A stretch of 64,000 nucleotides of DNA, taken from the NCBI GenBank assembly GCA_020796225.1, contig CM036771.1, forward strand, positions 33,492,703-33,556,702. Direction: 5' to 3'. The notes under the pieces are model-generated. The model ran no database searches, was not told where the DNA came from, and worked only from the letters and a program-made list of their open reading frames with translations. How positions within the stretch are numbered: the first letter of the stretch is position 1; every line of letters starts with the position of its first letter. The translations under genes and the position numbers were made by a program. Source of the DNA: Arion vulgaris. Its lineage: Eukaryota; Mollusca; Gastropoda; Stylommatophora; Arionidae. This document shows, in pieces, positions 41,601-52,879 of this stretch.

Positions 41601-42360
41601 TGAAAATATGTGACACTCTCAATGTCTTCATTATTGATATGTGAATTTTGGATTGAGATTTTGCTTTGTGTGTGGATATTATCATAAATTTATTTGTATT
41701 CAGAAATAGATTCTGATCGTCCTTGTAGTGTTTTGACAGATTGAATTAGATGTTCTAAACTATCAACACTTTGTGAGAGGAGAATTTTATCTGCATACAT
41801 TTATTCTTGTATCATATTTGCACCGATATTTAATAAACAAATTATACAGTTAGAATAATAATAAAAAAAACGTCTTCAGTTTAACAAAACTTCAGATTTA
41901 ACTCAGAGAGGTCAGCATCATTATTCTATGCAATATCACTCTTCATTTAGCTTAGAACACCAGTAGAACACAATATATGTTGGGGGAGACTGAGCACCTA
42001 TGGGTCTGCACAGAGCGCAGTGACTTCAGTTTAGTAACCAATGAAAAATTTAGATCACCGTCGCAGTTGCTTTTGTTGAGATTCCTTTATTGTTGATGTA
42101 GCTAAGAGTTGTGCTTGTGCAACAATATCAGTTGTTATCGTGCCGTTTCTGTTGAGAAGGACCGAGCCAGCTGGAGAATCTCGTGTAAAGAGTATTCATT
42201 ACATCTTCTTAAAACCTTTCTAATTCAAAATTAAAAGTTCTTAAAACACAACTCGGTAATGTAAGTAATCTTCTTCATATAATAGTACTTATAGTAATCA
42301 CTGATCCTGTACTAAACTATACTAGAAAAGTGTTTTATTTCTTAAGTTAAGACAACTTAC

Positions 42361-42493
42361 ATCCAGTTCCAACATCAGAAGATTTTCCAGTTCCATAAGC
42401 AGAAACAATATACTTGTCATTGTGGTAAAGATCAATCAAGAATTTCTGGCCTTCGATAGACAAGGCATTGATGATAAACACGTAGAGTCCTTT
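42361..42493 (-). CDS. unit N cassette 3, exon B3: middle of C1q domain
   Basis: 133 nt from TTTCAG|AAAGGA to GGAT|GTAAGT. Phase 0 in, phase 1 out. Codes KGLYVFIINALSIEGQKFL, then IDLYHNDKYIVSAYGTGKSS and DVGTG. KGLYVF is the C1q signature just after the GVFTAP stretch of exon A. No stop or indel. B1 and B2 are of identical length. Confidence 0.85.
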
Positions 42494-42619
42494 CTGAAAT
42501 AAACACAATATAACAGTACTTTTAATGAAAGAAACATCAGAGACTGTACAAATTGAAAAAGAAATAATATAATATAAAACGTAAGCACGGGAAGAGAACG
42601 TGGGATATCCAATTGAAAC

Positions 42620-42840
42620 ATGAAGATCAGTTATCAGTTATAAGAGGACTATCATCATAGCACTTCGGACATGTCCGTAGAAGCTCCGATCTCCGCCTCA
42701 GAAAATACAGCGCGGTCCAGCAGCCCAACACACCAGTTCGATGTTGATTAATCAATCTTGTTGCTTATTTGGTATGTCGTTCTTTTCGGGCTGCGCCAAT
42801 ATTGACACCCATCTCTCAATCTGGTCAGTTAGTGTGATTG
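42620..42840 (-). mobile_element. LINE terminal fragment
   Basis: Antisense 10974-type tail: TTATCAGTTATAAGAGGACT, CACTTCGGACATGTCC and ATTGATTAATC...GGTATGTCGT. Present in cassette 3 only, so younger than the triplication. Confidence 0.7.
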
Positions 42841-43009
42841 GCATGAGAATAATTGTAGAAAGCGAGTTCATAGATTGTGGACTGCCATGGGAAACAACTG
42901 ATAGAATAGCAGCAAAATAGAAATCATGAAAGTACTTTAGAGAGGTTGTATGTGTCAAACTGGAAAAGAGGAGAAGATATATATATATGTACAACCAACT
43001 CTGAAGTAC

Positions 43010-43384
43010 TGGAACGTGCAAACCTGCCTTCCATCATGGGCATGCTCAGCAGGAGACGAATACGATGGTCGGATCATGTGAGAAGAATGGAAACTTGTCG
43101 CATACCAAAACAAATGTTGTTCTGTAAACTTTCGGATGGAAAGAGGCACCAGGGCAGACAACTGCTCAGATATAAAGATGTCTGCAAAGTCTCAATGAAT
43201 TTCTATAGGTCCCAGCACATGGGAAAAACTATCTGATGATAGAGTTGTGTGGAAAGCCATATTGTGAAAGGGCGCAGAGTCTTTTGAGAAGAGACTTATG
43301 TATGAGCAAGAGAGAAAAGCGAAAAATCAGAAGTTGTCACAGTAAAACACTTGCCAATTCACCGTCTGTAAAGACGAAAAGGCC

Positions 43385-43435
<51 letters not shown>

Positions 43436-43440
43436 CTGCA
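43010..43440 (+). mobile_element. LINE reverse-transcriptase tail with microsatellite end
   Basis: Reads LERANLPSIMGMLSRRRIRW, HVRRMETCRIPKQMLFCKL and RHQGRQLLRYKDVCK, ending at (TA)n(GA)n, 43386-43434. Same family as 13541-13952 and 63.45-64.0 kb. Confidence 0.8.
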
Positions 43441-43919
43441 CGTATTAGTACAAAAATTGTAGTTTAATTGTAAACATGCAAAAATTGTAGACAAAGAAAA
43501 TTAGGAACGGTTGGCCAAAGAGAGACAGTGAGGGATGACTCAAAATGAAAGGAAGAAAAATACCATCACATATGGAGACCAAGGAGAGGGCAGATCGCTG
43601 AGCGCAGAGAGAACAACTATGTATTAGTTCCAGTCTTAAAAGAACCAAATGTGGCAAGGATTGTCACTACAGAATAGGTCAATACAGCTACACTAGATGT
43701 GATTAAGCACAGAACAAACTATTTGACGCAAAAGATATTGTCTCCTGAGACAAAGAAGCTAAAATTTATATTTAAACTAATTGCACCGACCCAGTGATAT
43801 GAGACTTAAGGGGAAAGTAAGGAACAGTTTTAATCTAAGGAAATGAGTCTTTGAGGACTATTCCAAGTTAGTACTAACAGTTGCAATGTTCATTCGCATA
43901 CTAGACTCATAGTAAATAT

Positions 43920-44175
43920 TGGTTTCTTCTTCTTTGCGTTCGTTCTTTACGCCAATTTTAATCACTCTTTGTGATATGTTTGATCTTTGCCAAGAACGTG
44001 TATACGTTGCACATTGGTTTGGTAGGCCCTCAAACGCATAGACTTCTACACGCTTAGGACATGTGCATCCGATATTTCAGCCAAACCTCCTTAGTCGCCT
44101 CTTACGACATGCATGGCAGGTAACAGTGATTCTATTCTTTACACCCCAAATTTGGGCCCGTAACCACTCGGGCGA
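43920..44175 (-). mobile_element. SINE, family S5, full length
   Basis: The minus strand starts CGCCCGAGTGGTTACGGGCC (tRNA-like head), then CATGTCGTAAGAGGCGACTA, CAATGTGCAACGTATACACG and TCGTTCTTTACG in antisense, with a (GAA)n end. Inserted between B3 and A3 only. Confidence 0.85.
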
Positions 44176-44299
44176 AATATTGGTTTAAAAGAGGTTTTCT
44201 CAAATACATCCAAATAATAGGCAAGTACGTCGTTCATTATATGTCACCTACGCCCGCCTGCCCAGCGTGTTCATAGCGCGTTGGACTGCGAGTGACTAT

Positions 44300-44600
44300 C
44301 CCTCTGTGAGTGTGGATTCAATTCCATGGGCTGGCAGAAAAGCCACAGGCTCCCCAGATTCACGGTGTTCGTGGCACCGAACCAAAGGGTTACAATGCCC
44401 ATGGCACCGAGCCGAAGAGCTGTAAGCTCAAGTGCTTCTGGATCGGAAAAAAATGTCACCTACCAACTGGCCACTGCAGACTTAAAACTAAAACAGCCCT
44501 ATGCCAGTTTCAGCAGGCGGAGAAGATACCAGAGTATGCCCTGCAATACTGTCATTCATAGATGACCTGGGGCGTATTTGTGGCCATACCAAGTCGACCT
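44300..44600 (+). mobile_element. LINE C-terminal zinc-type end beside exon A3
   Basis: TGHCRLKTKTALCQFQQAEK and PEYALQYC reflect the GHCRLN...LCQC...PEH.LQDCP end of a LINE ORF2. Related pieces sit beside A2 (53.58-53.76 kb) and A1 (58.18-58.43 kb). Confidence 0.7.
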
Positions 44601-44742
44601 GTTGTGGAAACTTGACAGATTTTAAGCTTACTGTCTGCTTTCTGTTAAACAGTGGATTAAGCGCATAACCAGATATCGACACAAACAATGAAGATATAAG
44701 AAACAACGTATTACAAAACTACTACAATTACTATGTTATTAC

Positions 44743-44879
44743 TTTTGGGGCTATGAACACTCCATCCTGCAGACTGTAGGCATTGCCGTAGTTTGTGAGG
44801 ACCTTATCGTAGTTTATTATCTGATCTTCTGGAATGACCTGGTCGTTTTCAAGCACAACAGTAAAACCAATGGTCTGAC
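44743..44879 (-). CDS. unit N cassette 3, exon A3: first part of C1q domain
   Basis: 137 nt from TTTTTCAG|GTCAGA to CCAAAA|GTAATA. Phase 1 in, phase 0 out. Codes QTIGFTVVLENDQVIPEDQ, then IINYDKVLTNYGNAYSLQDG and VFIAPK. YDKVLTNYGNAY and DGVF.APK are textbook C1q strands. No start codon or signal peptide lies in the 2.6 kb between this exon and C2, so the leader would have to come from 61300-61364. Confidence 0.85.
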
Positions 44880-45399
44880 CTGAAAAATATGCAGAAATAA
44901 CAGACATAACTTTACATTTCTGCTAATTTTCCGTCGTCAGCTCTTGTCTCGTCTCGTGGACCTCGCATTCCAGTATTGTTGTATAAAGATGAATTCATTT
45001 TAAAATCAACACACCATGCTAAATGAACGTTATATTATGTTAACAAGTTAAGTTTAACAATAATGAATATCAGTATTATTAATATGTGTCATCAATAAAT
45101 AACCATAGACACATAGAATTGGGTAAAATTGCAAAACGAGTGCAGTGTTCTATCAAACATATATAAAAGTCAGCCCGTAACTGAAAACTAGGTAAGGGTT
45201 TCCTGGTCAGTTGTGGACCAATATTAGAGTTGGCTGGGATATAACAATGTCGAGCAAATCAACGAAAGTAGTTTGGACGAATAAGTACCCTCTTATTCTA
45301 CAGGTTGAAGTGAATTGCTTCGGGTTGACGACACACATAGAACAGCAAAACTATACATCATGCAGAAGACACATTTCGTTCATTCAGACATGGAGACCA

Positions 45400-45640
45400 A
45401 CTATAGACAAAGTAAGAGAATATGCAGGAATGCCCTGTAAAACAACTATTGACAAAGTAAGAGAATATGCAGGAATGCCCTGTAAAACAACTATGGACAA
45501 AGTAAGAGAATATGTAGGAATGCCCTGTAAAACAACTATGGACAAAGTAAGAGAATATGTAGGAATGCCCTGTAAAACAACTATTGACAAAGTAAGAGAA
45601 TATGCAGGAATAAACCGCAAAAAGAACGAGACAAAAGAAT
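45400..45640 (+). repeat. minisatellite, 45-bp unit, five copies (upstream of exon A3)
   Basis: Units of ATGCCCTGTAAAACAACTAT and GACAAAGTAAGAGAATATG plus CAGGA. The length of 45 bp keeps all frames open (plus strand TIDKVREYAGMPCKT). The same array is at 54420-54700 upstream of A2. Upstream of A1 (59.45-59.52 kb) only a single decayed unit is seen. Confidence 0.95.
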
Positions 45641-45663
45641 AAACTAGCATTTAATACCCAATA

Positions 45664-45673
45664 TATACATTAA

Positions 45674-45711
<38 letters not shown>

Positions 45712-45890
45712 AAATACTAGAGGGCAGGTTCCCAGGACGCAGAGGCAGACAAAGAAGAAGATGGCTACAAGATATTAAATAAACCATGAACATGACCATC
45801 GATGAAGTGGGTGAACTGGCAAGAGACAGAGTGAATTTCAGATGTGCTGCAAAGGTAAACAACGTCCTATAAACGATACGCACCTTGATG
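45664..45890 (+). mobile_element. TA microsatellite and LINE tail
   Basis: (TA)n at 45676-45709, then a LINE end reading FPGRRGRQRRRWLQDIK and MTIDEVGELARDRVNFRC, finishing in GATGATGATG. Related to the tails at 2.05 and 61.95 kb. Confidence 0.75.
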
Positions 45891-45911
45891 ATGATGATAT
45901 ATAAGAACCAG

Positions 45912-47232
45912 TTGAACTTACTTCTTCCCATCCCCGGGCTTGTCGTGACTCTTTGCCATTCTCGCAGCTCTTACGCCTTCGTCGCCTTTGTAGTGAGGAC
46001 GATGATTTTCTTGAGAGAGCTCGCGAGATGCTTGATTTCTTTCGTAGGCGCCTATACCCGGAGAGGGTGCTTGTCTCGGCTATGCATCGAGTTCAGAAAA
46101 TCACTCGCCAGCAGGCCCTTACCAGTCAGCATAGGACTACTAACTCTGACAGAGTAAAACTTATCTTAACTTACCACCCCATAGTTCCCTGGTGAAAATG
46201 TTTTATTCCGTCATCTGTCTCTCCTTAGATCAGATCCTGAGACCCGTTCTGTCTTCCCAACTATCCTTTGGTGTCTTACAGACGGGACAGAAGTCTTAAG
46301 GATATGTTGGTACACAGTCGCATTAAGTCCAATATCCAGACTCATTTTGGCACTGTCCAGTGTGGTCGTCGGCGTTGCAACACGTGTGCTTATGTGATAC
46401 AGACGCGTACTGTATCTTTTCCTTTAGGCACGTTTCTTATTGACGATGGGTTCACATGCGAGTCCCGTAATCTTATCTATGCCATTATCTGTAAGCGGTG
46501 TAACAAGGCTTATATTGGCGAGACAGGCAAGAGGCTCAGTGACCGATTCGCCCAACACTTACGCGACATACGCCAATGCTCTGTGACCCCTGTAGCCACC
46601 CATTTCAATGATACTGGCCATTTAGGTGCTCACGATGTCCAGGTCACAGCCATCCGATCATGTTCCTCGGATGATCGCAGTCGATTTGCTCTGGAGAATC
46701 GGTTGATTTCTTTGTATGGTACCTTGCGACCACGCGGGCTCAACGTATTACATTCTTATGCTTCTTAGTACTTTCTCTTCCCATGCTTTGTAATCTATAT
46801 GGGTATATGTTGCATGTATTCATGTTATATTCCATTCTTCTGCTTCTTAGTACTTTCTCTTCCCATGCTTTGTAATCTATATGGGTATATGTTGAAATGT
46901 ATTCAAGTTATATATTTACTAGATGTTTCATTGTTTCTTTTCCTTTCTATTTCTAGTTTTTATGTGTGTTTTTGTGTTACATTTATTTCGTTATTCGTTT
47001 TATTCCAGATTTTCCTTAGATACGTTTGTATTTGGTCGTCCATTTGTGTTTCATTTTAATTTGTCACTCCTGTTTGTTCGTTTGCTTGATAAAGGCCTTG
47101 TTGGTCGAAACGTTGCTGTATTTTGTCATTGTTTTTATAATTTGTAAAACTACAGTACTTTGTAATTACGTGTTTTGCCAATCAAATAGTTTTACTGCAG
47201 TTCCATATATATATACTGAATATTTGAACTTA
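45912..47232 (+). mobile_element. Penelope-like element, 5'-truncated copy with GIY-YIG region
   Basis: Flanked by TTGAACTTA at 45912-45920 and 47224-47232, a 9-bp direct repeat. It begins inside the linker (LRLRRLCSEDDDFLERAREM) and has one frameshift near 46.2 kb. From 46268 it is open for 166 codons through CGRRRCNTC, LIYAIICKRCNKAYIGETGK, HFNDTGH and ALENRLISLYGTL. The nuclease region is cleaner than in the 30.4-kb copy. The non-coding 3' end includes a hammerhead-like motif. Confidence 0.85.
47086..47112 (+). ncRNA. hammerhead-ribozyme-like motif in Penelope 3' end
   Basis: Identical to 33166-33192: UUGAUAA box, GGCC/GGUC stem, then GAAACG. Confidence 0.45.
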
Positions 47233-47735
47233 GTTGTAGCTCAACCTAGTAATTTATTCTAATCGCCCATGTTATTCTTACTATTACACATTCTTAATTG
47301 ATTCCGTGGCAGTATGTTAGTTTGTAATAAATTAATATTAAATTGATTGTTTTTTTTAATCAGGTGACTTTCATGAAAGTTCGGTAAAAAGGGAAAAACC
47401 CCAATTTAATTAGTGACATTTTTAGAAAGATGTCTTTTATTCTACATTTACAGAATGGGAGACTAGAATAAACAAATTAATTTTGCCAAACTTTGTCTTT
47501 TAATGCGTTAGTTGCTGTTTGTACTTGACACGTTTAGTACTCTTTGTTTGTCAAATAGATAACCATGTTTTACCTTGTTCCCCCCAAAGCTGTTTATTTT
47601 TCAATTGTTTAACCCCTGTTCTATATGGCTGCTTCCAGTTCAACTGATCTTTGAATTCGCTATTCACTGTTTTATCTGTATCCTGCCAGTTCAGCTTGTT
47701 TTTCAGTGTCTTAATTGATGTTCGACCATGCCCAA

Positions 47736-47926
47736 TCAAATTATCTCTGTCTCCCAGTCCTGAAATAGATGTTGTAAACGATTCCCCAAGACATCTTCCT
47801 GTTGAGAAACAAGGAAACCAGTGAAGCTTGTATAAATTTCATCTGGACGTCCGAACAAGTGAACTTGCTGTGGTGTTTTGACATAAACTAGATCATCCTT
47901 GTCAAGTTTGAGAACCACTGTGTTTG
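47736..47926 (-). CDS. unit N cassette 2, exon C2: end of C1q domain, tail cut by frameshift
   Basis: The acceptor TATTTCAG and phase are as in C3. Codes NTVVLKLDKDDLVYVKTPQQ and HLFGRPDEIYTSFTGFLV. Just after the domain one base is lost relative to C3 (GAATTCCCC against GATTCCCC on the plus strand), so it ends NRLQHLFQDWETEII. The tail remains readable in another frame (47739-47551: GHGRTSIKTL, then KNKLNWQDTDKTVNSEF, KDQLNWKQPYRTGVKQL, KNKQLWGEQGKTWLSI). The C1q domain is complete without the tail, so a product of about 169 residues could still fold. Confidence 0.75.
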
Positions 47927-48329
47927 CTGAAATAGAAAAATAGAAAAAGAAATTAGTTACTACACCTTGTCCAACTTGTTCTTTAATTAATAAATATTTG
48001 GAAATGTTGATTTAATGTTAAATATATTGATTAATCGTTCGAACTAAAGTACACAATATTAACAAATAGTAGCATGTACCTTGCGGAACATCCGTTTCAT
48101 CACATTATATCTGAAAATTCGTTGTCTCTAGCAAGTTCTCCGCCTCCACCAGCGGCATGTTCAAGGTTTCTTGATGTCCTACCGCCAACTTTGCCTTTAT
48201 CGTCCCCTTCCTTGTACTCCAGAAACCATACATTCCATTAGCGTTTTCTCCAAACCACGTTTAACATAAACACGATATTTCAACCTCCAGGACATGATGT
48301 TAATTATAAGCCAATGCTCATCGATAGTG

Positions 48330-48570
48330 TTGCCCAAGTGGTTAGTTGCAAAGAATAAAACCACTGTTATCTGCCATGCATGTCGTAAGAGGCGACTAAG
48401 GAGGTTTACCTAAAATCGGATGAACATGTCCTAAACGTGTAGAATTCTATGCGTTTAGGAGCCTACCAAACCAATGTGCAACGTATACACGTTCTTGGCA
48501 AAGATTAAGCATATCACAAAGAGTGATTAAAATTGGTCGTAAAGAATGAACGCAAAGAAGAAGAAGATCG
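48330..48570 (+). mobile_element. SINE, family S5
   Basis: GCCCAAGTGGTTAG head, then CATGTCGTAAGAGGCGACTA, CAATGTGCAACGTATACACG and GTAAAGAATGAACGCAAAG plus (GAA)n. Cassette 2 only. Confidence 0.8.
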
Positions 48571-48597
48571 ATAGTGTGTTTTCTTGTATTGTGTCTT

Positions 48598-48955
48598 TAT
48601 TTATTTTCATTTCTCTGTCAAGGATGCCTTAAGAACGTTTCTGTAACAACTCTTTTTATTACTCTGTCCAGGATGCCTTAAGAACGTTTCTGTAATAACT
48701 ATTTTCATTTCTCTGTCCTCAGAACGCCTTAAGAACGTTTCTGTAACAACTATTTTCATTTTTCTGTCCAGGATGCCTTAAGAACGTTTCTGTAATAACT
48801 ATTTTCATTTCTCTGTCCTCAGAACGCCTTAAGAACGTTTCTGTAATAACTATTTTCATTTCTCTGTCCTCAGAACGCCTTAAGAACGTTCCTGTAATAA
48901 CTATTTTTATTTCTCTGTCTATGATGCCTTAAGAACGTTTCTGTAACAACTGTTT
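48598..48955. repeat. minisatellite, about 51-bp unit, seven copies
   Basis: Units of ATTTTCATTTCTCTGTCC plus GCCTTAAGAACGTTTCTGTA. It is an expansion of one segment of the LINE tail that is single in cassettes 3 (about 41.31-41.37 kb) and 1 (about 55.91-55.96 kb). Confidence 0.9.
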
Positions 48956-49569
48956 TCATAAGCTTCAATTTTGATGTTAATTATAGAGCTAGGATATTCA
49001 AATCATGTGACATTCTCAATGTCTTTATTATTGATGGCAAATTTGTGTTGATATTTCTCATTATCGGTAGAGATTATTGTACTTTTCTTTGAATTCAGAA
49101 AAAGATTTTGATTGTCGCTGTAGTTTTTTGACAGATTGAATTAGATGTTCCAAGCCATTAACACTATATCAGAGAAGATATGTATCGTCTGCGTATATTT
49201 ATTTTGGGATCATATTTCAATCAATTCTAAAAAAAATGTTATACAGTTAAAGTAATAATTAAAAAACATCTTCAGTTTAGCAAAATGTGTATTCAAATGT
49301 AGCACAGAAGAGGTCTACTTATTTACGAGAAACGACTTTTATTCTATGCAATATCATTCTTCAATTCGTTTGAAAACACATTTAGAACACCATATCTGCT
49401 GTGGGAGACTGAGCACCTATGGATCTTCCCAGAGTGCAATGACGTTAGCTGAGTAACCAATAACCAATTTAGAAAACCGTTGCATTTTCATTTTTTATGA
49501 TTCTATTATATTGTTGATGTAGCTACGGAGTTTGTGCTTTGTGCAACAATATTGATAGTTATCGTGACA

Positions 49570-49880
49570 TTAGAAATTATAATTTGAAGAAATAAGAAGA
49601 AGACTGGATATGAAACCAGTCAAGCAATTCATAAAAGAACAACAGATTAAATGTTTTGGACATCTGACAAGAATGCCCTGGTATCGACTACCATAGAGAG
49701 AGAGACACGCAGAAAAAGTATAACGAGTACAAAGCAAGAGGAAGACCACTCAAACGATGGAGCGACGGCATCAAGAACAGTCTTACAAAAATGAATCACA
49801 GCTTACAAAGTGCCTTGAAACAAGAACACACAACATTCATAACATGCCCCCCACCAACAACGTTTTTTTAAAGAAGTAAA
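49570..49880 (+). mobile_element. LINE reverse-transcriptase tail
   Basis: RRLDMKPVKQFIKEQQIKCF, then GHLTRMPWYRLP. The same fragment is at 56.81-57.13 kb in cassette 1, so it was present in their ancestor. Confidence 0.7.
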
Positions 49881-49949
49881 TGATGGAAGAGACGATGAAG
49901 ATCGTTCCATTTCTGTTGAGAACGACTGAACCATCTCTAGAATCTCGTG

Positions 49950-50580
49950 TAAATATTTGACAATACTTCTTCTTAAATACTTTTAAGGGTACGTCTCTCT
50001 AGAAAATTTTAGTTTTAGTCAAAAGCATAGATTTTTCAAAGTGTTTAGTTGTATAAAGTACAACATTCGTACTATCGATTACACATAAAATTATGTTGTT
50101 TTATTTGCGAATTAGCATTAGAAGATTAATATGAATCGCCCAATTCCAACCTTTCTGTTCTTTCTAATTCCAATATTATAATTGAGTTTGCTCAAAATCA
50201 TTTGTTAAAATTTTTTTGCCGAAATCCTGAGTTCCTGGAAATATATATGATTCATAAATATGACTAATACTAAAGCGAGATAAACGAAATGTTAAGTGCA
50301 TATCCCACATATAATTCTGTAGCTACAGGTCCATTTTAAATTACATTTTTGTGAACTTCTTTAAAAAAAATTAAATATCAATGTGAAATGATGACATTAC
50401 ACATTTTGTGCGGTTTTTATTCGGCAAGTATAAGTTTAAAAATAAAAATATAATATATTTTTCCTCTAGATTTTACAGAAAATAAATAGACTTGTAGCTG
50501 TAAATATGTTTACAGTTTATGAATCTGCACTTCATTTCTCAATATATTTGTTTGTTTTATAAATTTAAGATGAAGGTATA
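49950..50580. other. gene-free AT-rich stretch
   Basis: Very AT-rich. No ORF or recognised repeat. It is part of the A2-proximal LINE insertion flank. Confidence 0.4.
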
Positions 50581-50585
50581 CGTAT

Positions 50586-51650
50586 AGTTCTGGGCTGCAC
50601 TAGAGATACCCCATTGTGAAGATGAGATATATGCTTGGCCTTCTGTCAGTACGCTCCTGTCATGCAATCGCCGAAACCAAGGCATATATGCGGGTTACTT
50701 CGGATAAGAGACATCCACTTCACAAGAACACTAATGATGTTAAGGGCACGAGAATCAAGCGTGGCATGTCGTGGATGGCCCAGGCTGAGAGAACAATTGG
50801 CCGGGTGACTACGGTTGCGACTCTACCAAAAGGGGAAGAATGGATCCCAACCGATGGTAGCATGATGAACTATCTCAACGTTATCATTACTCTTGGAAGA
50901 GAATTTAGAGATTGGGGCAACATGAAGACTGATCTCGCAGTTAAGCAGCTGATAGAAGATAATGCAAGGGATGATGATGTTGTTGTACATACCGATGGGT
51001 CGGTTCAACGTGGTGAGAAATCCGGCTGGGGTTTCTTGGCTAATGCGCATGGTAGGGTTGTTGCAGAGCGAAGTGGGGCATACAGGACAACTACTTCTAG
51101 TATGAGGATGGAGGTTGAGGCCGTTACTGCTGCCCTCCATTGGATTTCTGGTACGTCATTTACTGGGGCAGTTGTTGTATCTGACTCTCAGTCGATGCTT
51201 CACAAGATCCAGAAGGGCAGGTTTCGGTATGAGTGGATGTCGTCTATAGAAGTTTCTAACCTCGAGCGGCTTACGTGGATATACTGTCCTGGGCATGCGG
51301 GTGTTTACGGTAATGAGAGAGCGGAGAGGCTTGCTTCAACAGCATCGATTGTTGGGGAGTTAAAGATGGATAAGGCAGATATTCTTCGGTCTCTTCGCGA
51401 CTCTCTGTTGGATGAGGACACTAAAATCGATGTTGAATCGATCAAGCTATTTAAGCAGTTTGGAGTTACCCGTTGTTCAAGTCGAACTGATGCCTGAGAG
51501 GCAGAGTGAGAGGTGTGTTTAATCAGCGAGCCACAGGAACCATCAGTATGCATACTCTTCGATATCTGTTGGGGGAGACTGAGCACCTATGGGTCTGCCT
51601 GGAGTGTAATGACGTCAGTTTAGTAACCAATAACCAATAACCAATAGTAA
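50586..51650 (+). mobile_element. LINE with intact RNase H reading frame (5'-truncated)
   Basis: Open from 50616 to 51497 (293 codons). RNase H motifs: VVVHTDGSVQRGEKSGWGF (Asp), RMEVEAVTAALHW (Glu), VVVSDSQSML (Asp), then WIYCPGHAGVYGNERAERLA, where the usual final Asp (ADRLA) is Glu. The 3' end reads GGGAGACTGAGCACC and (TAACCAA)n. No RT domain is left. It lies between B2 and C2 and is the best copy of the family seen at 6.4, 15.5 and 27.3 kb. Confidence 0.85.
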
Positions 51651-51945
51651 ATTGTAGGATTCTAATATCATGTATTTTTTTAAAGATGTTCACTGTTATC
51701 ATGGCAACCATGCAACGTTTTTTTTTTTAAATTATTAAAATAAATCTACATTCGTAGCTTAATATGTCTATTCTAATATAATTGCTTTAACTTAATTAGT
51801 TAAGAAAATTATTGTTTTCGGAGACATACCCTTTAATTCAAAAGTAAAATCTGTTAAGATACGAGGTAGTGGAAGTAATCTTCTACTCTCTTGAATAGTA
51901 CTTATAGTAACCGGGACTAAACTATACAACAAATGTACAACTTAC

Positions 51946-52078
51946 ATCCAGATCCAACATCAGAAGATTTTCCAGTTCCATAAGCAGAAACAATATACTT
52001 GTCATTATGGTAAAGATCAATCAAGAATTTCTTTCCTTCGATGGACAAGGCATTGATGCTAAACACGTAGAGTCCTTT
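51946..52078 (-). CDS. unit N cassette 2, exon B2: middle of C1q domain
   Basis: 133 nt with the same splice sites as B3. Codes KGLYVFSINALSIEGKKFL, IDLYHNDKYIVSAYGTGKSS and DVGSG. It differs from B3 by Ser for Ile in the first strand and Lys for Gln. Intact. Confidence 0.85.
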
Positions 52079-52338
52079 CTGAAATAAATATAATACAATA
52101 GTACTTGTAATGAATGAAACATCCGAGTCTGTATAAATTTAACACAGAAAATAATTTAACATAAAAGGTTAGCATGGGAAAAGGAGGTGTGGCGTCCAAT
52201 GGAAACATGGAGAATAGCTGCAGAAAGCGATTAGATAGATTGTGTTCTGACATGGAAAGCAACGGATAGAATAGCAAGAAAATAGAAATAATGGAAGTAA
52301 TTTAGAGAGGTCAGTGATCAAAACTGGACAAGATGAGA

Positions 52339-52339
<1 letters not shown>

Positions 52340-52370
<31 letters not shown>

Positions 52371-52375
52371 CTGCA
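52340..52375. repeat. (TA)n(GA)n microsatellite
   Basis: Short TA then GA run. The flanking DNA on both sides (52.16-52.33 and 52.37-52.87 kb) matches cassette 3 (42.84-43.0 and 43.43-43.92 kb). Confidence 0.8.
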
Positions 52376-52879
52376 CTCATTAGAACAAAAATTGTAGTTT
52401 AATTGTAAACATGCAAAGATTGGAGACAAAGAGAATTGGAGAGGTTGGTCAAAGGTAGGCAAGATGCGATCGGCCATGAAGGATGGCTCAAAAAAAAAAA
52501 AAATATCATCACACATGAAGGTCAAAGAGAGCACAGTTAGTAAGATAGTAGAGACACCAATTATGTATCAGTTCAGTCTCCAGTTTCACCTGCAGAAACT
52601 GTGGTAAGGATTGTCACTCCAGAATAGACCATTACAGAACAAATTACGTTACGCAAAACATATTGTCTCCTGAGACAAAGAGTCTAAAATGCATGTTTAT
52701 ATTTAAACTAACTGCACCAACCAAGTGAGATGAGACTAAGGAGAGCAATAAAGAGAAGATTAGGAACAGTTACAATCTAAGAAAATGAATCTTTAAAGAC
52801 GATTCGAAGTTGGCACTAATAGTTGCAATGTTCATTGGCATACTAAACTCATACTATATGAAATCAAAATGAAACTAGG

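Noticed and set aside
50616..51497. Host ribonuclease H gene
   Set aside because: It is followed by a LINE-type C-terminus and repeat tail, and truncated copies are dispersed through the window.
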